Of a stretch of 64,000 nt of DNA, positions 53,588-64,000 are shown in pieces. Source of the stretch: Globodera rostochiensis (lineage: Eukaryota; Nematoda; Chromadorea; Rhabditida; Heteroderidae); NCBI GenBank assembly GCA_018350325.1, contig JAEVLN010000001.1, positions 2,655,501-2,719,500 on the forward strand, in the 5' to 3' direction. The translations under genes were made by a program, and so were the position numbers. The stretch's first letter is position 1. The number at the start of each line of letters is the position of its first letter. The notes under the pieces are model-generated. The model was not told the origin of the DNA. It saw nothing but the letters and a program-made list of their open reading frames with translations, and did no database searches.

Positions 53588-56500
53588 ATGTCATCAAATG
53601 CGCGTCGATCGGACAGCGATTCGGACAAGAGTCGGCGTCGTCCGCCGAAGAGTGTGCGACGCTCGGCCGACGAACGGTTAGTTCATGTGCCGCTATTTGA
53701 ATAATTATTTTGTTCATCAATCTTTTGGCGATTTGTAATTTGCCTAGAGCATCTACGGGTTTTGGGTCGGTGTCTGTCCGGTTTTTGTCAATTTGTTGAG
53801 TGGAAAATCTGAACAAAAATCCTGTTGACAGTGCTAATAAATGCACTTTTGCGGCACAAGGAGGAAGCTATTTTTGGCATTTTGTTCACAAATGTTTTGG
53901 CCAGTCGTTCGGATTCGACGACGATTTTAAAAAAAGCGCAGAATTTGCGTTTGATTTATGAGCTTCATTGATGAAGCTAATTAATGGGGGGGACAAACGA
54001 CACTTTTTGTGCGGGTGAATACATTGGAGGTGCGCGAGTTGTCACACCCTCGACGACCGACTTGAACAGCTTCGTGTTCCACGCTCTTTAAACTTCGAAT
54101 ACCAAAAAAAATTCCTCCTAAAAGCTTTCTCAGGGGTTGCGTGGACCGGTGTGACAATTTTTTGTTGTTGTTTTCTGCCTCCGTTAAAATTTGAACGCAA
54201 TTTTTAAATGAGGAAAATTTTTGTTGGTTTAAATTTCAAAAAGGCCATCGCCGCGCCTCGTTTTTGTAGGATTTTTTTACGCAAATCAAACATTTTTTAC
54301 CCCCTCCCCCTCCCCTGTCAAAAATTTATTAGCGCAGAATACAACAACCGGGTTTTTGTTGCCAACAGCAACAATGTATAAATTTGGCATTTTTGTTTAT
54401 CATCGGCAACTAAAGGCCCGAACTTGAGGACCTCGAGAATTCAATTAAGTCTCGGGAAACAAATTCCCCGACCAAAATCACTAATTCTGAAAAAAGTCAC
54501 CGTAAAATTTTGTGGGTGGGATCTTCTTGCTCGACGAGATTATTCTTTGATTGGTCCGGACTCTCTAATCAATGCATCACTTGTATTCGTCATTAACCTC
54601 CGCAGGGCATCCAGACTCTCTATAGATGCCATTGAAGTATGAAAATTTTGTTTTGTTAGTGGAGGTTTTTTATTTTACTTTTGGAAGTTTTTTTGATCAG
54701 TTTCATTAAAAAATTCATTCCGATTTTACACAATACAATTTCTTGATCTGGGAGCCCTGGTTTTTGGCTATTCCCCGCCCCGGGGTCTATTGCTCTTCCT
54801 GTCGTTCAGTGCACACAACAATCTCTTCTTTTCATGTTCTAAAGGTTGTTGTTACAAGTGGTTTGGTGGGTGGGTAGGGGTATCAAGTCCTGGCATCCAC
54901 ACCCACTTGTGGATCGAATTATGAATCAGGATTATATAGCTTATAATCATTGGACAATTTTGGGTCTTCCCGGCTTTTGAGACGTTGTCCCCTGATTTAA
55001 ATACAAAGCGCAAGTGCTAATGGATTGGCAATTAAGTCGTCCAATTCTAACCGAGCGTTGCAGTCAGTGCTCTCATTTTTTAAAAATTTGCCTTCTCTTT
55101 TTTTGATAATTTCCCCATAATTTTTCGCATTTTTAAACCGATGGTCTTTCGTTTTTTTTTAAATAGTAAAGTGAATTTAAAAAAATCCAAGCATTAAACC
55201 AAAATCGGTGCAAAGTTCGGTCCACCGATCAGTTTTTACCCGATGAAATCACACTGACCAGTGATTTGGCAAATGGCTACATATCCTCTATTTCATTTAT
55301 TCTTCTGATCACTTCTCAAGCAATCAAACACACATTTTGTTTGACCATGTTTAGGGACACGAACACCACCACCCCAAAACTGTGTTTAGAACTATTTCAA
55401 GCAGAAACGAGCAACCGGTGCCGCTGAATCCGTACCCACTGCAGCAATTGCTGCTGCCGCAGTCCCAGCAACACCACCACTCGCTGCCCCAGCCGTTGAT
55501 GGCCCAGCGCCGGGTGGCACCGCCTGGCATGGCCGTCAACTTCTCTGGCCAAGCATTCAGCGACACTGAACTGCTCGGCGACATCCCGCGCAAGAAGTTT
55601 ACGGGCCGATGCCGTCTGTTTGTGGGCAATTTGCCCATCGAGGTCAAGGAGGCCGAGCTGAAGGAGCTGTTCACGCCACACGGCGACATTGCCGAGTGCT
55701 TTCTGTCCGGCAAGGGCTTTGCCTTTTTACGCCTGGTACTCTTATACACAATTTTTTTTTCCGGTTTTTTATGCGCATGCGATCAACACCAATTTGTTTT
55801 GGGGATTGGAGTTGGGATTTTCGAGCATTTGTGTTGTTGTTATTGTTGTTTTTGCGCGCGCACGCGTTTTAGTAAAGATGTGGTGGGAGCAAGGTTTTGG
55901 GCATGGATTTGGGTTTGGTTTCACAATGAAGAAAATTTTGGAGTTGGTGATGAACCCCCTTGATCAGAAGAGATTGGGGTTGCGCAGCAAGCGATGTGAT
56001 GATGATGGAATGCGATAACCCCTAACAGAATGTGGGTAGGGTTCGTCTACGACCCTTCGGGGTGCGTCTGTTGGAAGAGGGCGTTCTTCGGGCTTTTACA
56101 TATATCGGGGGGGGGGGGGGGGTCAATGTCGACATTCTTGTCGGGTCGTCGAGACGAACCCCCCTCTAGAATGGGGAGTGTGGTGACCATCGAACATGTT
56201 GTTGAACCGCAACAATTAATATTGTACTTTTCACATCCACTATTTAACCCGGCTTTACAAGTTTATTAATCTAACTCTAACAGAAAGCATGAATAGAAGA
56301 GGAATGTTAATAAACAAAAACGCGTTTTAATTGCTTTATTTATTGGACTTTAAAAGACGACTCAAATTTTGGGACAATTTTTGGTTTAAATTGAATTAAA
56401 TTCAGAAAGTGAGGAGCTCCGATGTGTGTGTAAGTACTATATAGCCCACGCCCCCAATGGGCGCTGACACAATAAATAGTGTGATGCAACAATTGTAACC

Positions 56501-59500
56501 AACCCTATTATTGGGGGGGGGGTGACGGACTGTTGGGCCTGGACAAGGCCCAATCCCCCACTTTTCTATGCGCGAAGCAACTGCGCGCGGAATGTGTTGC
56601 AGCGTTCACCGCGCGCGCGCGTGCGTCAGCGCAAGCTGAGTGAAGCTCCCCCATTTTTTAAGAAACATTTGTCCCCCACCACCACATGATTTGATTGATG
56701 CTCTCTGTTATGTATTTTATTTACCATATTCCAATTGAACGGCAAAAACAATAATTCTCGAGACTTTCCCAATTCCAACTGATCCTAACTGGCAAACGCC
56801 TTGAATTTGGGGGCCAACCGAGTCTCGTAAAAGTGGAATTGAATTGGCATAATGTTTATGGCCAAGCAAATCTTTGAAAGATTTTCTTGGGCTTCAAATT
56901 TTTTTATGGCTCCATTGGCGTTTTCTTTTTTTACGCGTTATTGAGTAATCATTTTTGTCCACTTTTTTGCCGTTCATCGACTCGATTGGATTAAAGCACA
57001 TTCACTTTGTTTAATACTTAATGCATTTTTTTTGTGGGGAATTTGTGATTTTTTTTTTGTCTAGTTGAGGTTTTGTTGATAATTAATTTTCTTGTCATTT
57101 GGTTGGATTTGACACCCGTTTAAAGCGTTTTTTTGCCTGCAGGACACGCGTGCACATGCGGAAAGCGCCAAGGAGGCGCTGGACGGGAAGAACATTCACG
57201 GGCGACCAATTCGTGTGCGTTATGCAGTCCACGGAGCAACAATTCGGGTATGGTTGGAAAGATGACAAAAAATGGCCATTTTATGTCTTTAAAATGCCAA
57301 ATTGTTGATCTTAAAATGGCACCCTCTGGGCACAGAAATTTTAAATTTGACTCTAAAATAGCGTTTTTAGTACACTTTCTGGTATGGGGAAAGACATTTA
57401 TTGAATTCAAAATGCCATTTTGACCCCTCTAAATTCAATTTTTCAGCATTTTATTTAAAATGCTTTATTTTTGGTCTTCATGGGCATTTTCAAAAATTGT
57501 GTTCTGTTCACGCAGGTGAAGGAGCTGTCACCGGCGGTGTCCAACGAAATGCTGCACTTGGCGTTTTGCGCCTTTGGGGACGTTGAACGCGCTGTGCACA
57601 TTGTGGACGAGAAGGGCAAACCCACCGGCGAGGGCATCGTCGAGTTTGAGCGCAAAGTGTCCGCACAGGAGGCCATTGCGCAAATACGCGAGCGCGTCTT
57701 CTTGATGACCGTGTAAACATTTTTTTTTGGATTTAAAAATGACATTTTTGGGGAATTTATTGTGTGATGATCAGAATTTGAGAAGCCGATAGGCGCTACG
57801 AACACCGAGTTCTTTTAATCTAATTGTCCTAAAAAATTCGATTTTGAACCATTTTGGCATTGCATCTTGTTAGAATTCCGGGATACAAATTGATTGAAAA
57901 CCGAGCCACGAGTCCCGAATAAAATGTCCCTGAAAATCCCTAAAAAATGCATTTTAATTTTTATTGCCAAAATCAAGGGTAAAGACCGGGAACCCCGGCA
58001 TTTCGGGCCCAAAATGTCCGGGAATCCGGTATGGTCACACAGTTACAGTCTCTGCATTTTGCTAATGGTCTCATTATCTTTCTCGTTCTTTTCAGCAATT
58101 CACGTCCGCTGTATGCAGAGTTTGTGGAGCCCAGGGACGAGGAGGACGGTCTCTCCGAGAAAATGATACAACGAACGCACCATCTGCTCAAGTGAGTTGG
58201 AGAGAATATTTTAAAATTTCAGGGGTTTATTTTTTTTTGAACAATTTAACACAAAACTCGACACAAATTCCAAAATATATATGTTTTTTTTGGTCATTTT
58301 TTTCTGCATAATTTACCAAAAATGTCAAAATTGCGCATTCAGAGAGCGTGAGCTGGGCCCCCGGTTTGCGTCGATGAACAGCTTCGAGTACATGTACGGA
58401 CGGCGCTGGAAGGACCTGTACGAGTTTGAGCGAAAACGGCGCGCCGAGGTGGAGGCCGAACTGCGCGAGCAGCGACGCCGTCTGGACGCCGACATGGAGG
58501 TGGAGTATGAGGACTACAAGGCACAGCTGTTGCGAGAAGGTGGGCGTGTACTTGATTATAAACCCGTGGCTTGACGGGTGAAAAATAAAATAAACAATTT
58601 GCAGTTTTTGGAAGGATTTTTTGAGTTTTGTTTTGTTGCAGAATTGCAGCGTCGTCAGGAGGAGTTGGAACGCCTGGAGGCATCGCGTCAGATGCGCCGC
58701 CAGCAGATGCAGCAGCAGCAGTTGATGGGCGCCGGCATGATGCTGAGCGGATGGGAGCCGCAGATGGTGGACGGACCGTTGGGGCGCAACATGCCGCCCA
58801 CATTTGGACAGGGTGCGTAATGTGTCAATGTCAAGGGTGTGGTGTGTGTGGCAGGGTTGCAGTGGATGGGTTGGGTGTACTGCTTGCTCCCCCCCCCCCT
58901 CCCCCGAAAACAAACCCAATGTTCTCTGTTTTGGTAACACATTGGTCATCAATTTCGAACGGTGCACCGGAAAAAATACAAAAATGGTAAACAACAATGC
59001 CCAAAGCGCCTCGCGCGAATCAGAAAAGGACAAAAAAAAATTTAATACTTTTGTAACTTTTTGATTTTTTTTAATCATTTCTTTCGAATACGTAAAAGCA
59101 TCGGATTTTGGGTATACTGGGCAGGTCTGGGCCATTGTTCTAAGAGTTTTGGGGGCCTGTACTTACTGCTTTTCTTGCATCTGCAGGTGCACCAATGTCG
59201 CGCGGCATGCCTGGCATGCATAGCCATCCGCCGTCCTTGATCGGCATGGGGCCGTCTGCGCATCGTGGCGGCGGTGGTGGTGGCGGCGATGACGAGGATC
59301 GTAAGCCGTTCCCGGGGCTGGGCAGCGGTGGTGGTGGGATGCAACAGAATGGTCGTGGACAGTCACCGCAAGGTGTGCATGATGCAACAGCAACAACAGA
59401 ATCAGAACGTTTTTGAAAGGATTTTGGCGTTGTGAAAAACAGAAATATTTTTTGTGCTCGGAATTTATTTTAAAAAATCTTAACAAAAAATGTACACATT

Positions 59501-60107
59501 TTATATTTTTGAAGGTCCGGATGTGCGCAAAATGTTGCAAGGCTTCCGCGACTCACCACAACAACAACAACAACAGGGCCGAATGCAGGGACCGCTGCCG
59601 GTCTGTTTATAATTGTTTTTTTGTCACTGATCCGAAAAATGATCAACCCCGACGGACTCTGATTGGGTGTTTTGGGTTGCTATTCCGTTTATTCAATCGA
59701 TCGGTGGATTTTGCTGATTATTTAATCGATCGTAGCTAAACAAAGCAAAAAAATATGTGTAACACAATTAGAAAATTGTCCAATTTGAACAGCCCGGGTT
59801 GGCCTCTCTGCTGGACCGAGTTCCACTGCAGCAGCAACAACAGCAACACCACCACCAGCAGCACCAGCAAATGGTGCCGAGTCCGTTTGGCGCCTTCTTC
59901 TCCCCTGGCATTGGCACGGGCACAAATGGCGGCGGCGGTGGTGGTGGACCGCCACCACCCGGGGGGCGAATTCCGCCACCGCCGTCCTCGTCGATGGGCG
60001 GCGGTGTGCCACAGCATATGCTGCAACAACAAGCGCCGGTGTCACTTATGTCCATGGGCGACGGGGGCGGTGATTTTGTGCCCGACAACAAAAAGGCACG
60101 GCATTGA
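53588..60107 (+). CDS. nono-1: DBHS-family RNA/DNA-binding protein (NONO/PSPC1/SFPQ-like)
   Basis: Ten exons join in phase: 53588-53676, 55390-55735, 57143-57247, 57516-57712, 58096-58191, 58343-58539, 58642-58812, 59187-59372, 59515-59600, 59793-60107, giving 595 residues. R/S/D-rich start, then Q/P-rich stretch; RRM1 about 105-178 (CRLFVGNLP, KGFAFLRL, IRVRYAVHGATIR); RRM2 about 181-248 (NEMLHLAFCAFGDVERAVHI, GEGIVEF); NOPS segment about 248-300 (NSRPLYAEFVEPRDEEDGL, ASMNSFEYMYGRRW); coiled coil about 300-380 (ERKRRAEVEAELREQRRR); glycine-, glutamine- and proline-rich tail ending PDNKKARH, a likely nuclear signal. DBHS proteins dimerise and act in splicing, transcription and DNA repair in the nucleus. 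The first introns are long (1.7 and 1.4 kb). Two acceptors compete at 55353 and 55389; only the second keeps the frame. Confidence 0.95.
55736..57142. other. DBHS intron 2, no gene seen
   Basis: Contains a G run (56108-56122), GCGCGCGCGC near 56613-56622 and AT-rich sequence. An apparent continuation of the upstream frame stops soon after the donor. No element with clear ends. Confidence 0.5.
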
Positions 60108-61347
60108 TGGAGAGATGGCATTTCGAGAAGAGCGGCGGCGGCGGCATGAGGTCTATGAATGTGAATGGACGGACGGATGTTGTTGGATGTGTTGGAGATC
60201 AGCGATCGATCAAACACCGAGATCATTGGGAAATTCGTCCAAGTTTTCATCATTATCATCAATTTCTTCCTATTATTATTGGATCAGTTTGAGAATTGAA
60301 TTTTTCACACAAATGTGTTGTTGTTGTCCCTCCACCCCGCAATCATCCATTCAATACACACACATCTCGGCTAATACATACATTTTTTTTGTACAATAAC
60401 ATAGTTTTGTCCGAACACTTCACTTCCTTTTTTGAGCACATTTCACAAAACATGTGTGCGCGGTTCCAGAGGAGTTGGGCAATGTCGAAAATTCAAAAAA
60501 GAATGTGAAATGGAAAAAATGTTTAGAAAAAAGTGTACGAGACTAAAAAAAGGCAAAAGATCAATAGAAAAATAAATGTGACTAAGCCTTCCTTAAAATG
60601 CAACATATTTTTCGCTAATGACACAACCACTGACAAATTCCGCCGATCTCGAAATTTTAAAAGCAGTAAAGTGTAAGACACGAAAAGCAGCATTTGAGCA
60701 CCAAAAATATTTTAAAATCAAAAATGTTTTGTTATGTTTCTGTTTACAAACAATTCGATTTTGAGCAAATTCCTTTCACAACTGATAAAGCATAATTTGG
60801 TATCCGTTTTTCAAAAAAAAACCACAAAAATTCAACGAAAGTCCCCCAACAAACTGACTGACATTGACCGTAAAGAGAGGGGTTTTTTTGGCCTCTGAAT
60901 GACAGTCAATTTTCCCTATCTCATAAACACTTTGCCGGGCTGCTGCTGTTGCCCCCACAGAGGCGCGAGGAGTTCAAAGTTCAGCAGCAGCCGAGGGGGA
61001 CGGGGGGGGGCACAGAGTCCATATTTTTGTTGTTTTTTTGGTTTGTTTTCAACGACGATTTTATTCCTCCGTGGAGCCGTTGTGAAATAAAATGTGGTAA
61101 ATATAAACATTTACGTCTTCACATTCATTCACATTATTCCGCCCATTCCATGGGACGACAATTTATGCTTCAGGGCGCTTGACACTTTGCGGACGATCAG
61201 TAAAAAAATCGTACGTTTCACTGATTAATGTTGAAAATTTTTCCTGGCATTAATTCTTCTTCCAAAAAATCCCATTCTTTCCTCAACTCTCCAAAACACG
61301 CGTCCTCAGTCTCCCAGAGAGTCCACCCAAATTTCTCATTTTGGAAT
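60108..61347. other. DBHS 3' UTR and intergenic sequence
   Basis: The 3' UTR probably runs to the AATAAA near 60571. Beyond it is AT-rich sequence with a G run at 61001-61009. No further exon is seen. Confidence 0.5.
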
Positions 61348-61537
61348 TAGAGTTCGGACTTGAGAACTTCTCGAAAATCTCAAAAAAAATTAGACGACCG
61401 AGATTTGTTCGAGACCACTGAAAATCTTGATCTCGGTAAAAATTCGTCGATCCAGATTTGCGAGAATCTCAAAAAAAAAAAATTCTCGTCGACTTTGCCG
61501 AGTTTTTGATCGAGAATCTCGATCGGTCCGATCTCTA
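61348..61537. mobile_element. hAT-like MITE with CGAGAATCTCGATCGG words
   Basis: Starts TAGAGTTCGGACTTGAG and ends GGTCCGATCTCTA. The flanks TTTGGAAT (61340-61347) and CTTGGAAT (61538-61545) match at 7 of 8. Confidence 0.7.
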
Positions 61538-61910
61538 CTTGGAATCTGCCCGCCCCGGAGGGTTGTTGTTATGCCATAAACCGAGTTTTTGATCGAGAAT
61601 CTCGATCGGTCCGATCTCTACTTGGAATCTGCCCGCCCCGAAGGGTTGTTGTTATGCCATAAACCGAGTTTTTGATCGAGAATCTCGATCGGTCCGATCT
61701 CTACTTGGAATCTGCCCGCCCCGAAGGGTTGTTGTTATGCCATAAACCGAGTTTTTGATCGAGAATCTCGATCGGTCCGATCTCTACTTGGAATCTGCCC
61801 GCCCCGAAGGGTTGTTGTTATGCCATAAACCGAGTTTTTGATCGAGAATCTCGATCGGTCCGATCTCTACTTGGAACCTACCCGCCCCAGAAGGGTTGTT
61901 GTTGTGCCAT
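61498..61910. repeat. 83-bp tandem repeat, five copies
   Basis: Units start at 61498, 61581, 61664, 61747 and 61830. Each has the MITE end CGAGTTTTTGATCGAGAATC, the CTTGGAAT duplication and host flank GCCCGCCCCGAAGGGTTGTT. The copies are nearly identical, so the expansion is recent. Confidence 0.92.
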
Positions 61911-62125
61911 AATTGAGAAGAAAAAAAATGGCGCTGACCGCAGTGCCTAGAGGAACATGTGCCGTGCCGTCCTTTCGGACCGCTTCATTTTTTCGGCACT
62001 TTACTCTTTCAGCAAAAAATTAATAATATTTAACATATTTGTTATAAAAATAAAATAAATTTACAGCCTATTACATAATCCGTGTTCTTTTTGGGACAAT
62101 TTTATTTTTGCTTTTTATCGTCGAA

Positions 62126-62593
62126 ATGTTTCCGCCGAAAATGTAAGTCTTTTTTAATCCAATGAATGACGCGGAACTTTTTGGTGTTTCAGGGAAATTG
62201 TTATCACTTTAAAAATATTTCCAATATTCTATATGTTTTTCTTAAATAATAATAATTATTCTATTATTTTTAAACCCACAATTTCCATGAAATGAGAACC
62301 TCTTCAAATTGACTGCATTACAGTCTGTGAAGGCCTCCCTCTCATTTTGCAGTTTCACTGTTTTTCTGTCGTTGGTGCTGCTTGTGCACCTGGCGAATGG
62401 CGGGCCGGCGGCATACGGCGTTTGTCAAGCCGGATGCGCCGCAATTGTTGTGGCATGTTACGCCGCGGGGGGCCTGGTTTTCGGAACGGTTACCGCCGGC
62501 CTTTCGACTGCACCGACGATCCTGGCATGCAATTCCGCCTTCGGAACGTGTCAGGCCGCGTGTTGGGCCGCTTTGGTTGCCCCGACGCCGTGA
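62126..62593 (+). CDS. small secreted Ala/Gly/Cys-rich protein
   Basis: Two exons, 62126-62142 (ATG TTT CCG CCG AAA AT, donor GTAAGT) and 62353-62593 (after CATTTTGCAG), give 85 residues in phase. Residues 1-22 form a signal peptide (FTVFLSLVLLVHLANG). The mature part is GPAAYGVCQAGCAAIVVACY, a glycine/threonine-rich middle, then ILACNSAFGTCQAACWAALV and APTP. Six cysteines are spaced as two matching halves (CxxxC...C and C...CxxxC), suggesting disulfide pairing. From memory, similar small proteins occur in many invertebrates, fungi and algae and are sometimes labelled zygote-specific; the function is unknown. The splice choice is supported by phase and by the signal peptide it creates. Confidence 0.7.
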
Positions 62594-63656
62594 AATTTTG
62601 GACCTTTTTTGATTGGACAGATTTTTTGAAAATTTGTTATTCGTTGTATCAACCAACAACAACAACATTTGTATTTTGTGTGATTTTGTTTCATTTTTTA
62701 TGCTTTATCATTTCAGGGACCAAGCGAGAAATTTGTTGAATTAAAATATCGGTATTCGTTTAAAATAAAATTCCGCGAATAAAATTTGTCCTATAAAAAA
62801 ATTGTTTTAACGGAAAACGAAAAATGTTCAAAAAAACACCGGCAAAAAAGGAGAAATTTTTTCAATGAATTGATTTATTAAAATAATTTTGTTTTTTTTA
62901 AATATTGTTCTCTCTACCTGATCCTAGGATCAGATTTTTTTTGCAAGTTTTATGAAATATTTTCAAAGCCCCCAGCTGAAGTGTCCATATCCAATAAAGA
63001 CTCAGTCCATTGTGTAAAAAAATGCTTATAACTGGCACAAAACCAATTTTACAGGCTGTTTAACGAGCTGAACTAAACGACACCGATTTTGATTTTTTTT
63101 GAACGGAAACTAATTGATTGTCAAAATGATTGATCATTTGATCAGGACCAGATGGGCTCAGATCATTTTGATTAGTGCCAAATTGTTTGCTCAAAACATT
63201 TTCAGCTCCATTTTCTTTGACAATTCTGATCGTTTTTAATTTATTGATCAAAATCAAAAGTGAAGGCGTCGCATGGAACGGGCCTCCGCGTCACATAACG
63301 CGTGCCGTCCGAGCGCCGTTTAATCTTTTTGCGTTTCATTTTAATCAATCAATTTTTTGCTTTCAAAATGACCGATCAGAATCAGCAACCAGATCATTTA
63401 GTCAACGTATTTATCGAGTTTTCATGAGGGTCCATTTTATTCCTGATTCTGATCACTCCAATCAAGAAACCAATCACTTCTGTTCATCAGTTGGATCGGA
63501 TCGCTCGCACCAAAATCAGTAATCAAATAATTCCCTGATGTGGAAGAAGCAAATACTAATCGACTAGAGGAGGCGTGTAAAACCTTCTAGAATTTCTGTC
63601 AAACTTTAATGTTTTGGTCAAGAAACACAACAATCTCGAGCAGTTCCGATCATTAC
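62594..63656. other. intergenic, no gene seen
   Basis: AT-rich. Between 63060 and 63500 there are many scattered GATCA words (TGATCATTTGATCAGGACCAG), similar to the repeat at 42.4 kb. No exon supported. Confidence 0.4.
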
Positions 63657-63809
63657 CCATTCCAGCTCGGGCTGTTGCCGGTGTTGGACGCTGATCTGCT
63701 TGGAGGGGCTGCCACGGCGCTTCTCCCTGTGCTGCTGCTGGTGTTGAACAACAGCGGCAGTCATTGGACTGAACGCGAACAGCTCGGCACACTGAGGCCA
63801 GAGTCTGGT
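63657..63809 (-). CDS. candidate internal exon, Q/H/R-rich
   Basis: On the minus strand a 153-nt stretch after TTTGCCAAG and before the donor GTAATG is open in one frame: RLWPQCAELFAFSPM, then Q/H repeats, RGSPSKQ and QPELEW. It is GC-rich against AT-rich surroundings, with phase 0 at both ends. No family is recognised, and neighbouring exons would lie beyond the window or were not found. Confidence 0.35.
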
Positions 63810-63844
63810 CTTGGCAAATTTTGTGCCGAATTTTGAACTTTCCA

Positions 63845-64000
63845 ATCGATGAATGCGAATGCTCGCAGATGAGAATGTCGACGAATAATTGGCCTATGAT
63901 TATTTTAGAATAAAAACATTTAGTATATTCAAAAAACCACTTTTATAAATTAATTATTTTTTATGTTTTAGTGCTTGATACCTATTCTATACCCAATAGT
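63845..64000. other. AT-rich window end, nothing seen
   Basis: No gene, repeat or element could be supported in the last 156 bases. Confidence 0.5.

Noticed and set aside
58227..59135. 302-codon frame antisense to the DBHS gene
   Set aside because: It is the shadow of GC-rich DBHS exons and crosses AT-rich introns.
61338..61910. Treating the whole stretch as one large MITE
   Set aside because: The terminal duplication is found after the first 190 bp; the rest is an 83-bp tandem repeat that includes flanking DNA.

Overview
The window looks like nuclear DNA of a plant-parasitic (probably cyst) nematode, most likely Globodera or Heterodera. That assignment is an inference. It rests on small nematode-type introns with TTTCAG or TTTAAG acceptors, on recognisable metazoan genes (SPARC, akirin, a DBHS/NONO protein, GH18, S1 proteases), on a cluster of SPRY-domain genes and relics of the kind greatly expanded in Globodera, and on TTAGGC-type telomere-like words. 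AT-rich introns and intergenic DNA alternate with GC-rich exons and with long G or C runs.

Layout. 0.2-0.7 kb: 3' exons of a SPARC gene (-). 1-6 kb: repeats. 6.1-8.9 kb: a SPRY-domain gene (+), followed by relics, orphan exons (bZIP-like at 12.3 kb, possible phospholipase C at 13.7 kb), a 5'-truncated SPRY fragment (-, 14.7-16.5 kb) and a decayed SPRY pseudogene (+, 16.7-19.7 kb). 20.2-24.6 kb and 25.3-34.6 kb: two tandem trypsin-fold genes (-). I rebuilt both exon by exon; both have lost or altered catalytic residues. One intron of the second gene holds a 1.85-kb GGGGATGAGACC satellite and an intact 5.1-kb Ty3/gypsy element with LTRs identical by eye. 35.6-37.9 kb: an intact eight-exon GH18-like gene (-) without the catalytic acids. 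40.6-45.2 kb: the 3' part of a low-complexity protein (-) ending in a CAAX box. 43-51 kb: G/C homopolymer-rich DNA with no gene I can support. 51.3-53.0 kb: a complete akirin gene (+). 53.6-60.1 kb: a complete ten-exon DBHS gene (+). 62.1-62.6 kb: a small secreted cysteine-rich protein (+).

The most unusual feature is a set of short non-autonomous DNA elements with hAT-like signatures: termini starting TAGAG, TAGGG or TAGTG, and 8-bp target duplications, several of them perfect. Each copy is filled with palindromic or self-complementary arrays of its own short word (CGGGATCCCGC, GAGATCTCGTCTCG, GGTAACGGTAAA, TTAGGCCTAAGCC, GGCCGCAAATGTC and others). Two copies share interior sequence yet carry different words. 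They sit in introns and at gene edges across the window and appear to have shaped most of the local structure.

The genes do not form one pathway. SPARC, the two protease homologues, the GH18-like protein and the 85-residue protein are secreted or belong to secreted families; SPRY proteins without signal peptides, akirin and DBHS are intracellular or nuclear. Exon joins were checked by hand for splice sites and reading phase; joins I could not settle are stated.
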